Shown here piece after piece: positions 1 through 4,725 of a stretch of DNA of 5,148 bases. The stretch spans positions 1-5,148 of the forward strand of contig CAMLHB010000176.1 of the NCBI GenBank assembly GCA_946479725.1, written 5' to 3'. Made by a program: the position numbers and the translations under genes. The DNA is from an uncultured Actinomycetes bacterium (GTDB lineage Bacteria > Actinomycetota > Thermoleophilia > Solirubrobacterales > 70-9). Below the pieces are notes generated by a model, which saw only the letters and a list, made by a program, of their open reading frames with translations, did no database searches and was not told the DNA's origin. The stretch's first letter is position 1. Each line of letters opens with the position of its first letter.

Positions 1-103
1 GTCCTGGCCCTCCAACTGCTCGCCACATTCGGGGGGGGTCTGCTCTGGGGTGGCTTGCTGTGTTTTCGCTCGCACACCTCTCCCCGCATGAGAGACTCGC
101 GCG
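1..103. other. No recognisable gene; upstream flank of rph
   Basis: I see no supported coding region, RNA gene or terminator in this leading stretch. Its reading frames are short or lack family similarity, and the steady G/C third-position pattern of the genes begins only at the rph start. It contains a run of eight G (31-38), which may be unreliable at a contig edge. A purine-rich GAGAGA at 90-95 lies 8 bases before the rph ATG and may act as a weak ribosome-binding site. I could not make out a convincing -35/-10 pair, so the promoter of the operon may lie here or outside the window. Confidence 0.5.
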
Positions 104-826
104 ATGCCAGCTTCACGGAGTTACGACAGGGCGCCGGCCGACATCCGGCCGGTGACGATCGATCCGGGGTTCGTCGAAAGCGCCGCGGGGTCGGCGCTGA
201 TCTCGATCGGGCGGACGCGGGTTATCTGCACCGCCTCGGTCCAGGAGCAGGTGCCGCGCTGGATGGTCGGCAAGGGGAAAGGTTGGGTCACCGCCGAGTA
301 CGCGATGCTGCCCGCCTCCACCGGCGATCGCAAGCAGCGCGACATCGCCAAGGGCAAACAGGACGGGCGCGGGGTGGAGATCCAGCGCCTGATCGGGCGC
401 TCGCTGCGGGTCGTGGTCGACTTCAAGGCGATGGGCGAACGCAGCGTCTACGTCGACTGCGACGTGCTCGAAGCCGATGGCGGCACGCGCTGCGCGGCGA
501 TCACCGGCGGCTTCGTCGCCCTGCGCATGGCCTTCCAGAAGCTGGTCGACGCGAAGAAGCTCGAGGCGCTGCCGCTGAACGGCTCGGTCGCCGCGGTCAG
601 TGTCGGCCTCGTCAACGGACGCGCCCTCTGCGACCTCGACTACGGCGAGGACTCGAATGCCGAAGTCGACGCCAACGTGGTGATGACCGGCGACGGCGGC
701 CTCGTCGAGGTGCAGGCGACGGCGGAGCGGACGCCGCTCTCCCGCGCCTCGCTGGACGAGCTGCTGGGCCTGGCCGAGCTGGGGATCGGCCGCCTTCGGG
801 AGGTGCAGGAGCGGGCGGCTTCGTGA
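104..826 (+). CDS. rph: Ribonuclease PH
   Basis: The 240-residue product is a full-length RNase PH, the phosphate-dependent 3'-5' exoribonuclease that trims tRNA 3' ends and releases nucleoside diphosphates; the family acts as a hexameric ring in the cytoplasm. The protein follows the E. coli enzyme end to end: IRPVTI near residue 14, GWVTAEYAMLP at 60-70, GR-VEIQRLIGRSLR at 88-102, D-DVLEADGGTR at 118-129 and CDLDYGEDS at 176-184. The expected phosphate-binding residues are R89 and T128-R129, and D183 and D189 match the metal-binding acidic pair. One departure is VQATAERTP at 203-211, where most homologues have QGTAEG-P. The ATG at 104 is chosen because the family similarity begins directly after it; the ATG at 88 is in another frame. 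The gene overlaps rdgB by GTGA, implying translational coupling. Confidence 0.97.
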   Translation: MPASRSYDRAPADIRPVTIDPGFVESAAGSALISIGRTRVICTASVQEQVPRWMVGKGKGWVTAEYAMLPASTGDRKQRDIAKGKQDGRGVEIQRLIGRSLRVVVDFKAMGERSVYVDCDVLEADGGTRCAAITGGFVALRMAFQKLVDAKKLEALPLNGSVAAVSVGLVNGRALCDLDYGEDSNAEVDANVVMTGDGGLVEVQATAERTPLSRASLDELLGLAELGIGRLREVQERAAS

Positions 827-1449
827 AGCGTCGCGAAGCGACGGCGAAACAGGTGCTTGTCCTCTCCACGCGCAACCCGCACAAGGTGGAGGAGATGGCG
901 GCGATGCTGCCCGGGGTCGAACTGAAGCCGCTGCCACCGGAGGTGGTGCTGCCGCCGGAGGACGGCGACAGCTTCGAGGCCAACGCGCTGATCAAGGCCC
1001 GCGCCGCCCACGCGGCGACGGGGGAGGTGACGATCGCCGACGACTCCGGAATCGAGGCCGCCGACCTCGGCGGCGCCCCGGGAATCTTCTCGGCGCGGTA
1101 CGCGGGCGAAGGGGCGAGCGACGAGTCGAACCTGGAGAAGCTGCTGCGCGAGATCAACGCCGTCGGCGGCGACCGCCGCGCCGCCTACGTCTGCGCGATC
1201 GCCCTGATCGACGAGGCCGGCCACGAGTACGTCTTCGAGGCTCGTTGCGAGGGGACCCTGATCCCCGAGCCGCGCGGCAGCGGCGGCTTCGGCTACGACC
1301 CCGCCTTCGTCCCTGACGAGACCGGTCACGCCGACCATCGGACCTTCGCCGAGCTGGGCCCGGAGGAGAAGCACGCGATCAGCCACCGCGGCAAGGCGGC
1401 GCGAATGCTGGCCCGGCACCTGGGGCTGGAGGCCGAGGGGCCCCCGTGA
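823..1449 (+). CDS. rdgB: XTP/dITP diphosphatase (Ham1/RdgB family)
   Basis: This 208-residue protein belongs to the Ham1/RdgB family, which hydrolyses dITP, XTP and ITP to monophosphates and so keeps deaminated purines out of DNA and RNA. Family motifs occur in order: STRNPHKVEEM at 15-25 (nucleotide-binding N and K), ENALIKAR-like FEANALIKAR at 51-60, ADDSGIE at 72-78 with the catalytic-region aspartates D73-D74, GGAPGIFSARYAG at 83-95, GGFGYDPAF at 154-162 and EEKHAISHRGKA at 181-192. Length is normal for the family (about 200). The GTG at 823 is the start: it overlaps the rph stop by four bases, has AGGAG at 807-811 upstream, and leaves a short extra N-terminus before the first strand. 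A longer frame continuing upstream lies over rph and is spurious. Placement after rph is a common actinobacterial arrangement. Confidence 0.96.
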   Translation: MKRREATAKQVLVLSTRNPHKVEEMAAMLPGVELKPLPPEVVLPPEDGDSFEANALIKARAAHAATGEVTIADDSGIEAADLGGAPGIFSARYAGEGASDESNLEKLLREINAVGGDRRAAYVCAIALIDEAGHEYVFEARCEGTLIPEPRGSGGFGYDPAFVPDETGHADHRTFAELGPEEKHAISHRGKAARMLARHLGLEAEGPP

Positions 1450-2348
1450 TCAAGAGCAAAAGCGGAGCGGCTGCGCTCTCGATCGCCTCCAACTCGATCC
1501 TGATCGCGCTGAAGCTGGCAGCCGGTGCGATCACCGGCTCGATCGCGATCGTCGCCGAGGCGATCCACTCGCTGGTCGACCTCGTCGCCTCGGTGATCGC
1601 CTTCATCTCGGTCCGTAAAGCCGACGAGCCGGCCGACGAGGAGCACCCCTACGGACACGAGAAGGTCGAGAATCTGGCCGCGACCATCGAGGGGATCCTG
1701 ATCCTGGTCGGCGCCGCAATCATCGTCTACGAGGCGACCCACCGGCTCGTCGTCGGCGCCGAGGTCGAATCGCTCAGCATCGGCATCGCGGTGATGGGCT
1801 TCTCGGTCCTCGCCAACCTCTTGGTCTCCGGCGTCCTCTACCGCCAGGCCCGCGTGCACGAGTCGCCGGCCCTGGAGGGCGACGGCGCCCACCTCCGCAC
1901 CGACGCCCTCGCCTCGCTCGGCGTCCTCGTCGGCCTCGCCTTGGTCCAGATCACCGGTGCCGCCGCCTTCGACTCGATCACCGCCCTCGTCGTCGCCGGG
2001 GCGATCGTCTGGGCGGGGATCAGCATCATCCGCCGCTCCTCCGGGGTGCTCGTCGACGAAACTCTCCCCGACGCGGAGCTGGACCGGATCGAGCAGGCGA
2101 TCGCCACCGCCCGCACCCCCGAGGTCGCCGGCTACCACAAGCTCCGCGCCCGCCGCGCCGGCCGCCGCCGCCACATCGACTTCCACGTCCAGTACCGCTC
2201 CGGCACCAGCCTCGAGCGCGCCCACGAGCTCGCCCACCAGATGCGCGACTCGATCGAGGCCGAGATCCCCCAGGCCGAGGTCCTGATCCACGTCGAGCCC
2301 GAGACCTCCTACCGAGAGCGCGAAAGCGGCCCCTACCGGTCGGGTTAA
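1446..2348 (+). CDS. Cation diffusion facilitator (CDF) divalent metal exporter
   Basis: The 300-residue product is a CDF-family proton-coupled metal exporter of the inner membrane. Six hydrophobic segments are visible at about 12-30, 33-56, 80-98, 110-132, 153-171 and 174-195, followed by a cytoplasmic C-terminal domain. The transport site is H41-x3-D45 in helix 2 and H149-x3-D153 in helix 5. The helix 2-3 loop carries D64, H67 and H71 in a HPYGHEKVE context, like site B of E. coli YiiP. The C-terminal domain retains H231, H247, H282 and E284, matching YiiP's H232, H248, H283 and D285. The HD/HD core favours zinc, possibly also cadmium or cobalt, over iron or manganese; the metal is inferred. 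The GTG at 1446 overlaps the rdgB stop (GTGA), with GGAGG at 1428-1432 and GAGGGG at 1435-1440 upstream. The gene ends on a TTAA shared with a convergent gene. Confidence 0.93.
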   Translation: MIKSKSGAAALSIASNSILIALKLAAGAITGSIAIVAEAIHSLVDLVASVIAFISVRKADEPADEEHPYGHEKVENLAATIEGILILVGAAIIVYEATHRLVVGAEVESLSIGIAVMGFSVLANLLVSGVLYRQARVHESPALEGDGAHLRTDALASLGVLVGLALVQITGAAAFDSITALVVAGAIVWAGISIIRRSSGVLVDETLPDAELDRIEQAIATARTPEVAGYHKLRARRAGRRRHIDFHVQYRSGTSLERAHELAHQMRDSIEAEIPQAEVLIHVEPETSYRERESGPYRSG

Positions 2349-2494
2349 GCGGGCGGCAGCAGGTTGACGCCGGCGGCGAGGCCGATCGCGACGAGGGTGA
2401 TCGCGTAGCCGGTGTAGCCGCTGAAGGCGAAGAGGATGGCGGCGATCGCGCAGATTACGACGGTGACGATCCAGGAGGCTCGGGCGAGGGTCAC
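2345..2494 (-). CDS. Small two-helix membrane protein, function unknown
   Basis: Read on the minus strand from a GTG at 2494, this encodes 49 residues, MTLARASWIV at the N-terminus and NLLPPA at the C-terminus. Two hydrophobic helices, about 8-25 and 29-47, are joined by a GYTGY turn at 26-30. The minus-strand codons end almost uniformly in C or G (mostly NNC), which is strong evidence that this strand is coding here. The GTG is chosen because it is the last start before the first helix and avoids overlap with the divergent gene; earlier GTG codons lie inside that gene. No Shine-Dalgarno sequence is visible. The stop TAA overlaps the exporter's stop on the opposite strand. I do not recognise a named family. 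Confidence 0.66.
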   Translation of the reverse strand: MTLARASWIVTVVICAIAAILFAFSGYTGYAITLVAIGLAAGVNLLPPA

Positions 2495-2500
2495 TGTCGG

Positions 2501-2506
2501 TAGTTT
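2501..2506 (+). promoter_or_regulatory. Possible -10 element for a leaderless transcript
   Basis: TAGTTT fits the TAnnnT pattern of an actinobacterial -10 box. It lies 7 bases before the ATG at 2514, so transcription would begin at or next to the start codon. The following gene has no Shine-Dalgarno sequence, which fits a leaderless message. The T-run here is a rare AT-rich patch. No convincing -35 box is visible, so this is tentative. Confidence 0.3.
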
Positions 2507-2513
2507 TTCGCAG

Positions 2514-2921
2514 ATGCCCGACGCTGCCGCAGCCACCACCCCCAGCGGCGAGGCCGCGGAGGCGGCGCTCGAGTTCCTCACCGAGATGTCGCCCGACCTG
2601 CGCGGAGCGGCGATCCTCGGTCCCGGCAACGAGGTGCTGGCCGGGACGGGGGAGGAGCCGGAGCGCTGGGGCGAGGACGCCGCCGCCCTCTTCGAGGTCG
2701 CCGACGGCGCCGAGGACGCGCCGGTCGAGCAGGTCCACATCGCCACCGAGCAGGGAGAGGTCTTCGCCGTCCGCAATGCCGGCCTCGCCGCGGTGACGGT
2801 GACCGACCGCTTCGCCCTCGCCTCGCTGATGCTCTTCGACATGCGCTCGACCCTGCGCCAGCTCGCGTCTCCGAACTTCACCCCGCCAGAGCGGGACGAA
2901 TCTCGGAAGGGCGAGGGCTGA
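2514..2921 (+). CDS. Probable Roadblock/LC7-fold protein
   Basis: This 135-residue soluble protein has the element order of the Roadblock/LC7 fold: helix (13-25), strand (29-36, RGAAILGP), strand (40-46), helix (50-63), strand (72-78, EQVHIAT), strand (82-88, EVFAVRN), strand (92-97, AVTVT) and a C-terminal helix (100-118), then a charged tail ending KGEG. Roadblock proteins in bacteria usually dimerise and act with small Ras-like GTPases such as MglA; no GTPase gene is visible in this window, so the partner and role are unknown. The assignment rests on this pattern, not on a unique motif. The ATG at 2514 is preferred over the ATG at 2436 and the GTG near 2463, because those would run across the opposing membrane-protein gene; third-position GC coding signal on the plus strand is clear after 2514. 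Confidence 0.62.
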   Translation: MPDAAAATTPSGEAAEAALEFLTEMSPDLRGAAILGPGNEVLAGTGEEPERWGEDAAALFEVADGAEDAPVEQVHIATEQGEVFAVRNAGLAAVTVTDRFALASLMLFDMRSTLRQLASPNFTPPERDESRKGEG

Positions 2922-2927
2922 TGCCCC

Positions 2928-3090
2928 AGGGGTCCTTCGGAAATCCCGCGTGTGCGGCTGGCGAGCGCCGGACCAAGCGGGGCAAGGACGCAGGGAGGCC
3001 GAATAGCAGCGCTATTTGGCCGACCGAGGACGCCGCAACGCGCCGGTCCGCCGCCGCCAGACGTGCGCGGGGGGTTTGCGAATGACCCCT
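2928..3090 (+). repeat. 163-bp imperfect long inverted repeat; candidate structured RNA or palindromic repeat element
   Basis: The two ends are reverse complements: AGGGGTC at 2928-2934 pairs with GACCCCT at 3084-3090, TTCG at 2936-2939 with CGAA at 3079-3082, and AAATCCC at 2941-2947 with GGGGTTT at 3071-3077 (one G-T wobble). Further in, CTGGCG (2958-2963) pairs with CGCCAG (3055-3060) and CGGACC (2969-2974) with GGTCCG (3045-3050). An 11-bp apical hairpin lies at 2997-3021. Between the inner stem and this hairpin, AGGACGC occurs on both sides in the same orientation (2985-2991 and 3027-3033), so these are not simply paired arms. Third-position bias is weaker here than in the adjoining genes. 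The element fills the space between the Roadblock gene and the 74-residue gene, and its right arm covers that gene's ATG. I cannot match it to a named RNA or repeat family; strand is given as that of the flanking genes. Confidence 0.72.
2997..3021 (+). other. Apical hairpin of the long inverted repeat
   Basis: GGCCGAATAGC (2997-3007) pairs with GCTATTTGGCC (3011-3021) across a three-base AGC loop, giving 11 pairs including one G-T wobble. No T-run follows, so it is not a typical intrinsic terminator. It is the core of the larger fold at 2928-3090. Confidence 0.8.
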
Positions 3091-3306
3091 AAGCCGCATC
3101 GGGTTCTGCTCAACCGCGTCTCGGTCTACGCCGATGAGGCCGCCGCCTTCATGCGCCGGCGCCGCGTCGCCCGCCGCCCCTTCGCCCGCCTCTATTACCC
3201 CCACGGTCGCAGCGCCGACCACGCCCAGGACTCGCGCAGCGGCGCCGAGCTGTTCGTCGCGGCCGGGCGCCTGATCGAGGTCGCCGGAAAGAAGCCGAAG
3301 GGATGA
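3082..3306 (+). CDS. Hypothetical basic protein, 74 residues, upstream of tldD
   Basis: I do not recognise this family. The product begins MTPKPHRVLLNRVSVYADE, has an arginine-rich stretch at 25-36 (RRRRVARRPFAR), then LYYPHGRSADH at 37-47 and a short C-terminal segment ELFVAAGRLIEVAGKK. There is no signal peptide or membrane segment. Codons from about residue 9 on are strongly G/C-ending, so the reading frame is credible. The ATG at 3082 has a six-G run at 3069-3074 as a possible ribosome-binding site; a TTG at 3016 would extend the protein through the palindromic element and is less likely. Its first codons lie within the right arm of the long inverted repeat, which could hide the start. 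The stop overlaps the tldD start by ATGA, so the two are probably co-translated. A role linked to TldD is only inferred from this coupling. Confidence 0.66.
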   Translation: MTPKPHRVLLNRVSVYADEAAAFMRRRRVARRPFARLYYPHGRSADHAQDSRSGAELFVAAGRLIEVAGKKPKG

Positions 3307-4688
3307 GCGGACTGATCGACCAGGCCGTCGCCGAGCGGGTGCTGGCGCGGGCGCTCGCCCACGGCGGTCGCTTCGCCGAGGTCTTCGCCGAACGGCGCCA
3401 GGGACAGACGCTGGCGATCGACGAGCGGCGGATCGAGTCGGTCCAGGCCGGCGCCGAGGAGGGCGCCGGGGTCCGCGTCGTCGATGGCAACACCACCTAC
3501 TTCGCCCACGTCGACGGGCTCGACCCCGCCGACCTCGAGCGCGCCGCCGATGAAGCCGCCGCGGCGCTGCGCGGCGAGCGGACTGAGGCGCGGCCGCTGC
3601 AGGCGCGCGAGGTGGCGCCGCTGCCGATCGAGCGCCGCCCCGAAGAGGTCCCCGCCGAGCGCAAGGCGGAGCTGCTGCGCGAGCTCGACGAGCGGGCCAG
3701 GGCCAAGGGCGGGGAGATCGCCCAGCTGAACGCCTCCTACGCCGAGGCCCGCCGCGAGGTCGCCGTCGCCAACTCCGACGGCCTCTTCAGCGGCGACGAT
3801 CGCACCCGGGTCCGGATCGGCGTTCAGACGGTCGCCCGTCGCGACGGCACTGTCGAGACCGGGGCCGAGACGCTCGGCGCCCACCGCGGCTTCGAGCTGC
3901 TCGAAGACGACCCGGGCCAGATCGCCGAGCAGGCGGCGGCGAAGGCGCTGACCCTGCTCGACGCGGTGCCGGCCCCCTCGGGCTCGATGCCGGTGGTCGT
4001 CGGCGGCGGCTTCGGCGGCGTCCTCTTCCACGAGATGACCGGCCACGGCCTTGAGGCCGACCACATTCAGAAGGGCGCCAGCGTCTACGTCGGCAAGCTC
4101 GGCGAGCGCGTCGCCGAGCCGCTGCTGAACGCCTATGACGACGGCCGCCTCCCGAATGAGTGGGGCAGCGACGCGATCGACGACGAGGGGCAGCCGACCC
4201 AGAAGACCCAGGTGATCGAGGGCGGTCGCCTCACCTCCTACCTCTACGACCACCTCACCGCCGAGCGCGACGGCGTCGCCTCGACCGGCAACGGCCGCCG
4301 CGAGAGCTTCCGCCACCTGCCGATCCCGCGGATGACCAACACCTACATCGCCCCCGGCGACGCCACCCCCGAGGCGATGATCGCCGACGTCGACCGCGGC
4401 TTCTACGCCGTCTCCTTCGGCGGCGGCCAGGTCGACCCGGCGACCGGCGACTTCGTCTTCGGCGTCTCCGAGGGCTACCTGATCGAGGGCGGCAAGGTGA
4501 CCAGCCCCTGCCGCGGCGCCACCCTGATCGGCAACTGCCTCGACGCCCTGGCGGCGATCGACGCGGTCGGCGACGACTTCTTCATGAAGACCGGGATCTG
4601 CGGCAAGGGCGGCCAGAAGGTCCCGGTCGGGACCGGCCAGGGCCACGTCCGGGTGCGGGCGATGACGGTTGGCGGGACCGAGCGATGA
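3303..4688 (+). CDS. tldD: Metalloprotease TldD
   Basis: This 461-residue protein is the catalytic subunit of the TldD/TldE (PmbA) peptidase, known in E. coli for cleaving the microcin B17 leader peptide and degrading unfolded CcdA. The N-terminal alpha/beta domain (about 20-200) leads to the zinc site H243-E244-M-T-G-H248 within GGVLFHEMTGHGLEAD. The C-terminal region has YDHLTAERDG, the FRHLPIPRMTNTY segment, and GICGKGGQKVPVGTGQ with C433, corresponding to the third zinc ligand of the family, followed by MTVGGT. Length is close to the E. coli protein (481). The ATG at 3303 overlaps the preceding stop (ATGA), with GGAAAGAAG at 3286-3294 as a plausible ribosome-binding site. The partner pmbA/tldE follows 34 bases downstream. 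The natural substrate in this organism is unknown; no recognisable RiPP precursor lies in the window. Confidence 0.96.
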   Translation: MSGLIDQAVAERVLARALAHGGRFAEVFAERRQGQTLAIDERRIESVQAGAEEGAGVRVVDGNTTYFAHVDGLDPADLERAADEAAAALRGERTEARPLQAREVAPLPIERRPEEVPAERKAELLRELDERARAKGGEIAQLNASYAEARREVAVANSDGLFSGDDRTRVRIGVQTVARRDGTVETGAETLGAHRGFELLEDDPGQIAEQAAAKALTLLDAVPAPSGSMPVVVGGGFGGVLFHEMTGHGLEADHIQKGASVYVGKLGERVAEPLLNAYDDGRLPNEWGSDAIDDEGQPTQKTQVIEGGRLTSYLYDHLTAERDGVASTGNGRRESFRHLPIPRMTNTYIAPGDATPEAMIADVDRGFYAVSFGGGQVDPATGDFVFGVSEGYLIEGGKVTSPCRGATLIGNCLDALAAIDAVGDDFFMKTGICGKGGQKVPVGTGQGHVRVRAMTVGGTER

Positions 4689-4690
4689 CC

Positions 4691-4725
4691 GCGGGAGCGG
4701 CTGATGCCAGCGGGAGCGTCTTATG
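4691..4725 (+). promoter_or_regulatory. Tandemly duplicated RBS-ATG module before pmbA
   Basis: GCGGGAGCGGCTGATG (4691-4706) and GCGGGAGCGTCTTATG (4710-4725) match at 14 of 16 positions and sit 19 bp apart. Each has a GGGAG ribosome-binding site 6 bases before an ATG. The second ATG (4723) starts pmbA. The first (4704) opens an 8-codon frame ending with the TGA at 4728-4730, just past the pmbA ATG. This may be a decoy or leader minicistron, or a simple duplication. Confidence 0.6.

Noticed and set aside
55..822. Upstream extension of the rdgB frame through rph to a TTG at 55
   Set aside because: The translation over rph is Arg-rich noise, while rph itself is a full-length family match; rdgB similarity begins just after the GTG at 823.
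113..937. 274-codon minus-strand frame opposite rph
   Set aside because: Antisense to rph, with compositional bias and no recognisable domain.
1326..2738. 470-codon open frame on the minus strand across rdgB end, the CDF gene and the Roadblock gene
   Set aside because: It opposes three better supported genes, is low in complexity (Asp, Arg, Gly, Val) and carries no family motif.
2997..3021. Apical hairpin read as an intrinsic terminator of the Roadblock gene
   Set aside because: No T-run follows, and the hairpin is embedded in a larger nested fold with downstream co-directional genes.
3016..3081. TTG start at 3016 extending the 74-residue protein
   Set aside because: The added residues lie in the palindromic element with weak coding bias; the ATG at 3082 has a G-rich upstream run.
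2928..3090. A known riboswitch (a c-di-GMP-I type was considered because of the GGACGC motif)
   Set aside because: The remaining conserved GEMM features and two-hairpin layout are absent, so I leave the element unnamed.
3195..4646. 483-codon open frame on the minus strand opposite tldD
   Set aside because: It is antisense to a well-supported tldD with catalytic motifs; its Ala/Gly/Val/Asp-rich translation is typical of a shadow frame in high-GC DNA.
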